Of a stretch of DNA of 64,000 nt, positions 24,642-35,800 are shown in pieces. Numbering within the stretch: position 1 is the stretch's first letter; every line of letters starts with the position of its first letter. The translations under genes were made by a program, and so were the position numbers. The notes under the pieces were generated by a model. It ran no database searches. It was not told the origin of the DNA and saw nothing but the letters and a program-made list of their open reading frames with translations. This DNA comes from Arctopsyche grandis (lineage: Eukaryota; Arthropoda; Insecta; Trichoptera; Hydropsychidae), in assembly GCF_051622035.1 (NCBI RefSeq), contig NC_135365.1, positions 9,776,001 to 9,840,000 on the forward strand. Direction: 5' to 3'.

Positions 24642-24840
24642 AATGGTCAAGAGCAATAACAGAATGGATCCCACGCTATAAAGCAAAAAGAAAAAGATGG
24701 TCAGATGACATGAAACAAGCTGCAGGCCCTTTATGGACAAGGATTTATTTATGGCAAGAGAGAGAGGAATATGGAAAGGTCTGGAGGAGGCCTATGTGTC
24801 ATCAGGATACGCTGAATATCAGCAATAAAGGCTTTGAAAT
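24642..24840 (+). mobile_element. RTE-type LINE, 3' part of a split copy
   Basis: It reads WSRAITEWIPRYKAKRKRWS, then DDMKQAAGPLWTR, then a shift to ARERGIWKGLEEAYVSSG. This is the conserved RTE C-terminus (W...R..R.RW.DD......W...A..R..WK.LEEA.V..G). Confidence 0.7.
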
Positions 24841-24884
24841 CTTGAAAAAAAACGGCCGAACTCCTAGGCGCGGTCCTGCTAGTT

Positions 24885-25230
24885 TGTTCATGAACGAACC
24901 CACCTGGTCAGTTTTAAGAGCACCCAAAAGAACAAATTGACCAAAAAACAAGTTTGTTCATGCACAAACTATTAGGTATAAGTTCAAATATTCTCAATCG
25001 TTTGTCCTATTCTCTATGTATGTACTACATATATACATATGTGTGCTTACCCTGAGTTACTATATTTTAAATACTAGCGGGAACGGGAATTATAGCAACG
25101 TTGTTGTGTTAGGGATGGAAAAATGTGTGCTATTTGTAGATAGCTTTTGAATGTTGGCGCTTAAACTAAAACCAATAGTTTGTGTTTGAACAAACTAGTA
25201 TATTTATGAACGAACAGGAGTGAATACTCA
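24885..25230. mobile_element. Mariner-like MITE (GAACGAAC family), copy 1
   Basis: It starts near GTTTGTTCATGAACGAAC and ends near CAAACTAGTATATTTATGAACGAAC. The interior (CAAACTATTAGGTATAAGTT, GAACGGGAATTATAGCAACG) matches the better delimited copy at 60218-61384. The outermost ends are not clear here. Confidence 0.5.
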
Positions 25231-25611
25231 TATAAATAAACATATGCAAAGCATTATTAAATTTGGTGTTCAAATAGTCATTTAATAATTCAAATTATTA
25301 TCATTGAATAGAGGTTTAAGAATCTATTAATTATGCTGTTGGATTGAATTGACGTTTTCATTAAAAAAAAAAAACAACATGTGTTTTGAACTTTTATTAC
25401 ATTTAAGTACAAATATTGAAAAACAACACTAAGACGTTATTCAATACTTCATGTATGTGCACTCTTGACTCTTTGGTGTTATATTATCGAGATTTGTGAT
25501 CCTTTATTTGAATAGGAAACTAAAACAATGATAAAATAAACATTTTTAGTAAAATCATGCATACATATACATATATGTATATGTCAAATAATAAAAATAT
25601 CATTTTTTTAT

Positions 25612-28488
25612 TTACCTGTATGGGTAGCCTTGGGCTTTTGTTCTAAAAACAGATAGAAGAAGAGAAAAGAAAATGCAAACTAAGGCTAAGCCAAAGAATG
25701 CTAACAAACGCCTTTTACGATAGTCAACATTTGAGCCAGCATTCTTTTCCTTCACTGGAGCAGGGCTTCCTTCAACTTTAAACCCACCTCCAGATTCAGC
25801 TAATAATATCATTCCTCCTACAATGGCGGCATCTGTTTTAAAGCAGTTAAGGAAAAACACAAAAGTACAGCAATATCATAAAATTCCATTACTTAATCAA
25901 AAAAATTCGGATGTGACCAACCCATGACATTATCTATGTATTTGAAGAATATAAGGTCACAAAATATTCGATAATTAAACTTATATACACGTTCACACAT
26001 ACCAGTTATGAGAGCATTTTCCATACAAATTGATGTAGGAGATAATTGAATTCAAAAACTTAAAAAAAAGAGGATACCATTTCCGGTCAACTTAAATATT
26101 TGAAAAAAATTTACGTTGTGTCGATAAGAATTTCGGTAACTGATACTAAGTTTCAGTTCGATAGGACTAACGGTGTTCGAAAAATCCCCAAAATACACAG
26201 ACACACACGCACAATTTTTCTATATCATGAAAACGTGATCAGTGATCGATTCTGAGTTCGAATCAGTCAAAATCTCGAGTTCGAATTTTCGCATGATCAC
26301 AAAACTTTATCTATTGTTACTACGTACATAGATAAAGTAAAAACGTTGCTTATAGGCATATTTATTTTGAAAAAGGATACTCAGTCCCATTATTATATAG
26401 GTCTCCAATACGAATTGTCCTTGCGAAGAACCGTGTATGTAAGAGACACCTCCATTTTGAGCCCTGTGAACAAACGGAGGTCCCCTAATCTGGTTCCACA
26501 TCTGACCTGATACCATGATGAAGCAGAAAACTATTGCTCCGACCGCCCACATTTGCTTATTGTACAAAAAGTCTAGATTGTTTCTGCGCAAATAGAAGAA
26601 CCCTCCACAGAGCAATATAAGCATGACGACAGCTACAGTCCCTGAATAGTTGGGTGGTCTAAATACACGTATCTGCAAATAAAATTTACAATTGAAAGTT
26701 TACACATTTATTACGAGACGTCGAAATTTTGATATGAATCATTACTTGAATGTCAGTGCGTTCTTGAATCCATTTAGCGATGGCTTCAGCTGAAACTCCA
26801 ACCCTTTGGAAGTCAATTGTATCGGTCGGTTTTGGCTTTCCTTTAGACGGGAAGTGCATTATTACGGGTGCCGTATTTAAACGAAGCTATATTAAAAAAA
26901 AACAAACAACACAATAACAAATGAGTTACATGATATCGATTAAATCCATTAAAAATTATGAACTCACCGCTTGGAAGATGTCAGAGCCTTCATCGAAATC
27001 GACCATTGCGAAGAACAGCTGATTGGAGTACGCTTGAGAGTATCGGAATGAATTCGCAACGATTGTGAATTCGTCGTGCACGTGTCGACAAATTGAGCAT
27101 TGTCTGCTCGGTGCCATCGCTGTGAAGATTACGACCACTGAGTAATTTCTTGGCGCTGATTTCACATAGTCGCGAAATTTGTTACCGTTGAATCTGATTA
27201 TTGGCTTCTTGCTAGCCAATTCAGTCAACTGTTGTACTTTGGTTTCAACACTGGATGGCTGAAAAATAAAACAAACTCTCAATTAATCAGTATCAATCAT
27301 CAGATATAAGTTTCGGTACTCGTCTGTTGTAATAGTATCAGCTGGTAAAGAATTCGTTGCACAAAATTTTGTGTTAATTTAACGGTTTGCCCGCGGCCGT
27401 CTTCTATGGAAGCTTTGGGCGACAAGTCTGTAGCGCGGCTGTCTTCCATTGAATTTCTGAACTTTGCACGGGATTTTGAGCCTTATATGCGCCTATTTCA
27501 ACTGTTTTAAGGTTCAAAATTGGTTGAATATATTACTGAGAGTTGAATGTCATCTATTCAATTTGCTTAAAATGAATATATACCAGTCAAAATTAGTTTT
27601 TTGTGGAACCATACTGAAACCTCGTTTATGTGACGTCACGTCTGTTGAACAATGGCGACGATACGTCCCAATTGTATGAAGAATGATTATTTGACAATTA
27701 AGCCAAAACTACGAGATATATTATGTATTTTATTGTTTAAAATAATACTTTATGTGTTAATTAACATATCTGGTTATTTGAGTAAATATTAAAATCTGTA
27801 TTTAAGGTCGAAAACTCGATTGCCAAATTCGCGAAAAAGGTGCCGCGTACAGGGCTTGTTCACTATGTTTATTGCCAGAGGCAAAGGGTTAATGGACAAG
27901 TACCAAGTTTTGAACCGAAAAAAAGCGATTTGAAAAAAATATTTAAAACTAAAGTAAATTTATTTTTTAATCAATTATTCAATCAGAAATTTTTTCAAAA
28001 TATTTAACTCCATAAATTTTTTTTGTACAAAATAAAATGTAATGGTAGTAGACACTAGTATGTATTTTGTTATTGCTGTTCCATTTTATATGCACTTTAA
28101 TACAGTACAAAGGATTCATCAAGATGTAGATATACAGAAAAAAATAATCATTCAGTTTGGTTCCATTAAGAATAGCTACATCCAATTCCCTGTCAATCAA
28201 AATGATTCGATTGAGATAATATAGCACACGGCAGTTATTCAATTGACGGTCAATAAGTATAGTCGTTACCCGTGGTGTTATAACCAAATGTGCTGTCATT
28301 TAGCCTATGGTTCATAGCCCGATACATACACGTACGTGGTTAATTTACGATTGAACAAAAAATGAGGTCTCTGCAAAAATAATTACCGTCTTGACTCTGG
28401 CCTGTGCATAGGTCGGAGTGGCGAACAGAGTGGCTGCTGCCATCAGAAAAGCCACGCTTGCAATCCACACGCATAGTCGGCCGCGCAT
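25612..28488 (-). CDS. Oligosaccharyltransferase subunit OST3 (MAGT1/TUSC3)
   Basis: Thioredoxin-like subunit of the STT3B-type oligosaccharyltransferase in the ER membrane; it forms mixed disulfides with nascent glycoproteins. Five exons keep phase: 28488-28387, 27258-26968, 26886-26746, 26672-26381, 25832-25612, giving 348 aa (human MAGT1 335). Residues 1-29 are a signal peptide ending ATPTYAQA. The lumenal thioredoxin domain follows, with active site SRQCSIC (C88 and C91) and the usual [14 protein letters not shown] and [13 protein letters not shown]. Four membrane helices fill the C-terminal third, with the [14 protein letters not shown] motif typical of OST3/6 between them, ending [13 protein letters not shown]. 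The stop codon overlaps a donor-like CAG/GTAAAT, so an extra 3' exon is possible. A poly(A) signal (minus strand AATAAA) lies near 25396. A nested retroelement stack starts about 100 bp upstream of the ATG. Confidence 0.94.
25900..26300. repeat. Possible dispersed repeat in OST3 intron 4
   Basis: The segment with ATAGGACTAACGGTGTTCG, CAGACACACACGCACAAT and GTGATCAGTGATCGATTCTG looks like the non-coding end of a transposon I have met in other insects, but I cannot name it. No ends or duplications are visible. Confidence 0.3.
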
Positions 28489-28588
28489 TTTGACTTACGA
28501 CAAAACCGCAAAACGTAAACCGATGCACTTGACAGTTGTCACCGGCCGGCCGCCCTGCCACGCACTGGATGCCCCAAATACAAAACTA

Positions 28589-28707
28589 TACGGCCATATG
28601 ATCAAACGTTGTGACAGGAGAATAATCAATGATCTATTATGTCTGTTTGGTGTTCTCAGCGGCATTATGGACTGTAGTGAATTAGTGGACCTCATAAATT
28701 TTTATAC
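28589..28707 (+). mobile_element. Jockey-like LINE, 5' part of a split copy
   Basis: It encodes RRIINDLLCLFGVLSGIMDC and SELVDLINFYT, the same segment as in the LINE at 3240-3745. It breaks off at TTTATAC (28701-28707) and resumes at 30607. Confidence 0.7.
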
Positions 28708-29214
28708 ATTTAAAAATCCAATGTCGGAATCATTTAAAAAAAATGTTTCCGACATTTTAAAAATCCTTTCTTTTAACAATCTTTCTGTCAGGCGACGACA
28801 TTCTGATGCTATATTCTTCTTTAAGCTCATAAATGGTTTTCTTGATTGTTCTGATTTACTGAATAAGGTTAATTTCAGAATCTCAGTTCGATACTCTAGA
28901 CGCGTTGCACTCTTTTCACTTGATCCTTTCAATACTAATTCCCAAAAATATTTTTATCTGCAGCGCGTTTATCGTATGTTTAACGGAGAGCTGAATGAGG
29001 TTGATCTGTTTGGTATTTCCCTACATCAATTCAGGTCTAACATCAAGAGAATCTTGACCGATTGATTCATTTTTTCTCCTATTCTATTTTTTCAATATTT
29101 CCATTATTTTTATACTTTAGTTTGTAGGAATCTCGTCGTCGTCATCGTCATCGAAACCTTCGAGAATATTCCGCAACAACAAAATACATCGAGCGGAACA
29201 GCATCAAGCATTCC

Positions 29215-29610
29215 AGAAAATACTACGCCTCGACGAAAGCAAATTCCTCTTGTACGCATCAACAACTAAAAGCTCGTACGACCACTTTCATCAAGCATTC
29301 CAGAAAATACTACGCCTCGACGAAAGCAAATTCCTCTTGTACGCATCAACAACTAAATGCTCGTACGACCACTTCCATCAAGCATTCCAGAAAATACTAC
29401 GCCTCGACGAAAGCAAATTCCTCTTGTACGCATCAACAACTAAATGCTCGTACGACCACTTCCATCAAGCATTCCAGAAAATACTACGCCTCGACGAAAG
29501 CAAATTCCTCTTGTACGCATCAACAACTAAATGCTCGTACGCATCAATAACCACTTCCATCAAGCGTTCCAGAAAATTCTACGCCTCGACAAAAGTGCAT
29601 TCCTTTCTTA
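29215..29610. repeat. 87-bp tandem repeats, about 4 units
   Basis: Units contain CATCAAGCATTCCAGAAAAT and TACGCCTCGACGAAAGCAAA, with period 87 bp (29 codons). Because 87 is divisible by 3 one frame stays open and translates as a repeat with QKILRLDESKFLLYASTTK. The first three units differ by only one or two bases. I do not regard it as a gene. Confidence 0.7.
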
Positions 29611-29686
29611 CGCATCAACAAACCACCACCATCGGTCAGGCGATTCCAGAAACACTATAAAAGGAGGTACAACCCAAACAACCCCA

Positions 29687-29850
29687 GTCGACCCACAGCA
29701 GCAAGAGTCGACCCACAGCAGCAAGAGTCGACCCACAGCAGCAAGAGTCGACCCACAGCAGCAAGAGTCGACCCACAGCAGCAAGAGTCGACCCACAGCA
29801 GCAAGAGTCGACCCACAGCAGCAAGAGTCGACCCACAGCAGCAAGCGTCG
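29687..29850. repeat. 20-bp minisatellite, 8 units plus start of a ninth
   Basis: The unit is GTCGACCCACAGCAGCAAGA. It starts at 29687 and repeats every 20 bp; a ninth start at 29847 diverges. The eight units are almost identical. The frame rotates each unit, so the open frames across it are artefacts. Confidence 0.85.
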
Positions 29851-30606
29851 ACATACAGCTCCTGACCAGCCACCACTACACTACGCGGACTTGGAAGATC
29901 AACCAGCCGGACGAGCCAGCAACACACTGCCGTATCCAGAGACCTTCCGAACATAGCCGAACAACGAGCCAGCAACACACTGCCGCATCCAGAGACCTTC
30001 TGAACATAGCTGAATGCCGAGCCAGCGACACTCTACCATATCCAGAGACCGCTGAACGACATACTTTTACCAACAATTAACCATACTTGTGTATACGTTT
30101 TACTACCAAATAAATACCATATTAAACATATAGTTGTATTAATACCGAACACAGACGAATCTGTCTACAATACATGGCGGACTGGTGGTGAAGAAGACCT
30201 TCACAATAAGACTAGTTCCCATAAGTTTAGTTATGTAATGTGCTATTTAATCATATTATAGCTTTCATTCTTTTCCTTTTCATTTGTTTATTTTGTATTT
30301 ACCTTTTTCATTTGTTTTTTATATTTGTAAATTTCAATTTCTTCTTATATTCTATCTTATAACCTTTTCCAAATATTTTAATACTATAGTTTAATTATGC
30401 AATGTACTACATATTTTGTCATGCCTTTATTCTTTACTTTTTAATTTGTTTTCCTTATATTTATCTTTTTCATTTTTGTAAAAATCTATTATTGGACTCG
30501 GATGTTACATATATTATTTATTTACTTTTTGTTTTTTTTTATACCTATCTCTGTACATCCTGTCTGTTGATTTTTCAATTAATAAAATAAATAAATAAAT
30601 AAATAA

Positions 30607-30665
30607 ATACACCGGGGAGATTTACCAGATGAAACGATTTATTCCACATCCAAAATTATGCTACA
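30607..30665 (+). mobile_element. Jockey-like LINE, resumed 3' part
   Basis: ACCGGGGAGATTTACCAGAT and the following ATTTATTC...AAATTATGC match 3684-3740, continuing the LINE broken at 28707. Confidence 0.6.
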
Positions 30666-31145
30666 AATTTTAACAAAAATTCAACGTTACCCAGGCTTCA
30701 TAAGCCGGGAAACGACGTTAGCCAATTTGATCTATTTAATATTAGTTATCAAAATTTTAAAAAATTGTAACATTATAATTTCTCTAATATGCTCAAAGGC
30801 TAAAAGGCATTTTATTTTATTGTTTTCATTTCATTTCGGGTATCTTCATTGTTTAAAACTCCTATTTTTCTATTCTTATATTAATATTAATGTTCTATTG
30901 TGTTCATGTTTAATAGTCCTCGCGGCCGTGTATGTATAAATAAATATACAATTATGTTATCATTTTTTTTTCTTTAAGTCTTCGATAACTTATTGATAGA
31001 GGTAGGACCGGAAGCGTGCCGTTTATTGTTAAATTGTTGTAAATCCTTTGCAAAAAAGGTTCGGCAAACCTTTAACAATGCATTTACAACATTTGAACAA
31101 TATACAGCCCCCTCAGGGTCCGGGCTTTACTTATTGACAATAAGT

Positions 31146-32239
31146 TGTGGCGGCTCGCTTATACGACATGGTCGAGTTTGGTTGCCTTCCTGCGAGTGGG
31201 GACCAACCCGGCTGGGTTCGGAGAGCCGCTACTCACTCTGTCTTCAGCTGTCATATAATAAACACGTGCATTAACATGCCAGTCGTCGCATTCGTTCATC
31301 CCCCATACTGGTGACCCCCGACATCGAGCCACGCAGCCTCGATCAATTTCAACATGCCGCTCATCCCTGCCTCGCCGAGCCGGGCAGGAAGCTACCCGCC
31401 GCGCCCCCATCGCCATCAACACGCGTCGCGGCCCGCGGGTGACAATAAACGAGCAGACACGGCTACCTACCTACCTACCTATCGACTGGAGTCCAGCCAC
31501 AACGTCGACGACAGGTGCTTTTAAAAAATGGGGGAGCGAATGAGACGACGATCTTGACAGCTGGATGTGGAGTCATGCGCGATCCACTACACATAGAACG
31601 GTCATCCAGCACCACAAGATTCATCACAAACCACCTCAGCACCATCATCATCATCATCATCAAGGCCCCGTCCGTCCCCACGAGCGTCGTCACGCCGAGA
31701 CGGGCGGTAGCGCTACAACACCTCCACGAGCCACAACGACTCACAGTCCAGCTCGGAGTATCATCAACCACATCGATGCCCCTGCCGCCCCCGCCGCCCC
31801 ACCAACCGACATCAGCCTCGGAAGAGCGGCGCCGCCGCAGCATCGCATCGCATCGGCGCGACCATCGGACCACCCACCGTCCTGCTCGCGACGTCACCGC
31901 CCTCGAATCTACCGACCATTCAGGGCGGTACACCTATGTACACAGCGGATGACCCACGTCAACAATTTTTTTTCTCCCCACGTAATAATTTTTTCTCTTT
32001 GTGTAACAATAATTTTTTTCTTTTGTAAAATTTGTTTCTTTGTAATTTTGGTATCGCTGATGCTGGGGGGGGAGTGATGTGGCGGCTCGCTTATACGACA
32101 TGGTCGAGTTTGGTTGCCTTCCTGCGAGTGGGGACCACCCCGGCTGGGTTCGGAGAGCCGCTACTCACTCTGTCTTCAGCTGTCATATAATAAACACGTG
32201 CATTAACATGCCAGTCGTCGCATTCGTTCATCCCCCATA
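31146..32239 (+). mobile_element. Miniature LTR element (TRIM-like), young
   Basis: Two 162-bp LTRs (31146-31307 and 32078-32239) start TGTGGCGGCTCGC and end CATCCCCCATA. By eye they differ at one position only. The element is flanked by AAGT at 31142-31145 and 32240-32243. A primer-binding-like CTGGTGACCCCCGACA follows LTR 1 and a G-rich polypurine tract precedes LTR 2. The 770-bp interior is GC-rich with no gag or pol that I recognise. It looks structurally whole as a non-autonomous Gypsy-type (4-bp duplication) element, and recent. Confidence 0.85.
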
Positions 32240-32312
32240 AAGTGTATGAAATCTTTTCTATGCATTATAGGGAGATGTGGTGGTCTCGATGAACAACATT
32301 GAACCATTTACA

Positions 32313-32378
32313 AATCGCGATTTTCATGGCAAAAATAATCTTTTGGGCGATCGCGATGTGCGTAATAATCTTATTACC
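32313..32378 (+). mobile_element. MITE family C, 3' part
   Basis: AATCGCGATTTTCATGGC, GGGCGATCGCGATGTGCG and the end TAATCTTATTACC match the right half of the MITEs at 6575 and 17835. Confidence 0.5.
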
Positions 32379-32835
32379 GTATAATATGACCATTCGTACT
32401 AGCTTTAGAACTTTAGCGCTTAGCACTGCGTTGAGCTCATCGGTAGCGTACACACTGAGGGATTTGCACAGCGTTTTTGGAACGCAATTCAAAAAACATT
32501 CGTCACTTGGGAATTGGGAAAAGTCGAGATGATAGCTTATGCGTGGCTTTTCTATCGTTGTTTCTATATTCAGGACATTCGATGTCCCAAATAGCAGGTG
32601 TTTTCTATATTTAGTCGATAAAGAAATCTATATTTAAATATTTGTTATCCATGTCTGTTTTCGAGAAATGTTCATACTACGCGTTCGAAAAAATTAAAAT
32701 TGATATACAGTAAAATTTATTTAATTAGCTTTACTATTCGTAACAAAGAATTGATTTAAAATTTAAAATTGTTTAATAATTCGATAATGGTCGTGTAATG
32801 TTCAGTGTGGGGTTGCACGTTTGACAGCTACAACC

Positions 32836-35800
32836 ATGGAGTCAAAATCCACAGCTGAAATGAAGCTGGAAAAGGTTTTCTGATTTGTTTACATCTTAAA
32901 TAATGACTAATTAAATGTTAAATGATTATCGTTATTTTTTTATTAATAGGAAACGACCAATTTAAATCTCCTCAAGGAGAGATTGAACAAGAGTTCCCAG
33001 CTCACAAGCTCCATTGTGGGAATTCTGGATTCGTTTGAGCACAGGCTCGCCAAGTTAGAGCAGACCATACTTCCGGTGTATAATGACACGGCACAGTTGC
33101 AAAGGAAGCAACAAAGTATATAATTTTTTGAACAAATTCTCATTTCACTGCATAGGTTCAGCATGGTCTAATTCATTTATTACGTCCAACAGATATGGAA
33201 CGAACCTTGCAATCTTTGGATCATGTTATAAGCTACTACTGCGTCGCACAAGAGGTTTCAGATGTTATTACTGCAGGACCCGGTGACGGTTTAAATAATT
33301 TTCTTCAAGTACTCATTTTCTCACATTAAAATGTTTTATTTAGATATCCAAATATCTGATACGTAATTTTTTAGGCGATGAATAAACTAGCCGAAGCTCA
33401 AGCTTATTTCAATAAAAATAATCCACAAAGTGTAGAACTTGAAAATGTTGTAAGTATTATTATACTGATTTGTTTACCAAGTAAATTTTTGAAAATTATT
33501 AGATTTATTTTTTGTTGCTTTAGAATACGCTATATTTCACCGGTATTACTAAACTTGAAAGTGAACTGAAAGATCTTCTCGTTAAATATAGTAAACCCCT
33601 TCTGCCAATTGTTCTGCTAGATCTCATTGCAATGGATGAAGGTATTAAAATATTACTTTCCTCCGTAATATGATTCCATTATTTGTACTGATATGTGATA
33701 TTTGTTCAGATTCAAGCGTAGAAAGTGCTCCACCAAGTTTAGGAATGCCGTTAGCAGCATTAGAAGATTTGAGATCGATATGTCAGTGGTTGAATAATGC
33801 TGGCCGAAATGCTTATACTTCTCTCTTGGGTTCTGTGAGAGGATCTGTTGTATATAAATCGCTCACTTCTCTCAAAGAACACCAACGAACCAGTAGCGGA
33901 GGAAGCATGCAAAAATCACATATCACTTATTCGCCGATGCCCGTAAGAAACGTTACAAATTTGTATATAAAGTTGTTGTATTGTATAATAATGTTTGGAA
34001 TTAATTTTAGAAATCTAAAATAATACATCGCACTGAAAGTACTGCAAGGAAAACTTCAAGTAGAATTCACAAGGCGTAAGGAATTAAAAAAAATATATAA
34101 TAAATTTTACTCAAAATGGCTATTTTATTCTAAAATGAATTTCAGCCTTGAAAAACGAGCTAATAAAATGATACTGAAAGCTTCTCAGACTTTAGAGCAG
34201 TCGACAGGATTAACTCTCGGTCCAAGAAGAAGTGCATCGCATGCAGGTTTAATATTTTTGTTTTTATTATGCATTTTTTTATTTTTCTTCCTCTTTCCTC
34301 TTAGCTTGTGGGTGAAATACCCATCGGCACTTCACCTGATATTAGAGGTCCAGATCCAGTGGGCTGGCTGAACTCCAGAGGCTTACTGGCGTCTGAGGCT
34401 TGTGTGCTGGTTATAGCCAGCAACGTGGAGTAGTGGTTAGCTTATATGCCTTCGAATATAGTGGTCACGGGTTCGAATCTCACTGGTTGCTGCTGGCCAG
34501 ACCTTAGTTTGTGACTCCAGGTCGATCGTTTCCTATTAGAGTTTGCCAATTTCATCTGATTTTCATTGAAACGGTTCCAACGAATTGGCAACCTTTACCG
34601 ATTTCTCACAATTTTCGAGTTTTTTAGCATCTCGAAATTTGACGATTTATGCTCCGAAAATGTAAGTTTATCAAAAATTTATCCATAGATGTCTCTATGA
34701 TGCTTTGTTAAAAGATACATATTACGGCCACAGTTGGATCTGCATGCGCATACAGGAACGCGATGATACAAACTTGTGTTTTATTGGGAAGTGAATGAGA
34801 TCACCGACCTTTATTTGAGATCGTACAAGTTGTGCTATATTCCTACAAGCCTCTTTACTTTACTGGTTAGCAGCTCCCTGGCCAGCTCGTTGGGATGATT
34901 CTCCAGTCTGTTTCTATATATGGAGACTATTGAACTCGCCTCCTCTGTGACTGTCGGTATCCTTGTATCTTTGTGAATTTTACTATAGGGCGTGTGATAC
35001 ATAGGTTTCGACCGATTCCCTCATGGAAACTCAGTTGAGTTTTGAAGAGGATCTTTATTGTTCAGTTTATACAAGAGTTATTGTATTTACGAAGGAGCTA
35101 GTTGCCCAGCTTCGGAGAAGTGAGCTGGCTGAACTCCAATTGTTCACTCTGACGTCCGGAGCAGGTGCGTTGGTTTATATACGATACGCGGCCGTGTGCA
35201 GAATGTGGTCAGCGTTGCAGCTGTGTCTCGGGGGTTGCCATCTGTCCCATCTGCTGCATCTGATCCGTTATATGAGATGACATAAGCGTCTGGGCGTCGT
35301 TTGTTTTGCAGCTGCACCATGGATTGTGTTTTGAGTTCACCTGCATTCGACGTTCCACTTGAATTGGTTGTTGGTATTTCAGTGGCGTCTAGACGTCGTT
35401 TCTTTTGCAGCTACGCGATGACATTAGCGTTTGATATAATGCAGTTACAATGTATTCCTACAATACAAAAGACTCGTAAAATTTTACTTTGAAATCTTTG
35501 GATTATTTCCACTTTAGAGTTACTGACTGAGCATCATAATTGTATCCCATACAACCATATCAGTTTCAAGATAGCCTTATATACTAAAAGTCTGCTCTCT
35601 GTGACCAGTGCCGATTATCTGGTAGTGCTTCCTGAGTTTAAAATTTTGTTGTTTACGTTTTGTCCATGTAAACCTGCAGTCCAGAAGTATACCCAGATAT
35701 TAAGCTACTTCTGCTTGTGGAAGTGTCATGTCGTTCAATTCTACAGGACAAGTTTTATTCTTCATTGTACACAAATGTCACATGGACAGATTTTTGCTCG

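Larger units (their letters stand above)
29123..30174 (+). mobile_element. Large LTR-like segment with internal tandem repeats
   Basis: It begins TGTAGGAATCTCG and ends CTGTCTACAATACA, followed by TGGCGGACTGG, which looks like a primer-binding region. A TATA-like CTATAAAAGG lies at about 29656. It contains 87-bp repeats (about 29215-29520) and 20-bp repeats (29687-29846). The part from about 29940 to 30070 recurs at 42660-42780. Family probably BEL/Pao or Gypsy; not resolved. Confidence 0.5.
28708..30606 (+). mobile_element. LINE inserted into a LINE, itself carrying an LTR
   Basis: The first part encodes the C-terminus of a Jockey-like RT (FKKNVSDILKILSFNNLSVR, RRHSDAIFFFKLINGFLDCS, ending FRSNIKRILTD and a stop at about 29063). 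The 3' end is an (AAAT)n tail at 30583-30608, followed directly by the host LINE. An LTR-like segment sits in its 3' UTR (29123-30174). Confidence 0.65.

Noticed and set aside
28418-29065. A 215-codon + frame
   Set aside because: It runs through the antisense of OST3 exon 1 and then two LINE pieces; a chance fusion.
29687-29850. CRISPR-like regular repeats
   Set aside because: Contiguous 20-bp units without spacers in an insect LTR; a minisatellite.
29250-29978. Open frames of 72-141 codons on both strands, repetitive proteins
   Set aside because: They come from the 87-bp and 20-bp tandem repeats; the 20-bp period opens several frames by itself. No gene.
31475-32077. Open frames up to 170 codons, His/Pro/Thr-rich
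   Set aside because: They lie in the GC-rich interior of the miniature LTR element on both strands and match no gag or other domain I know.
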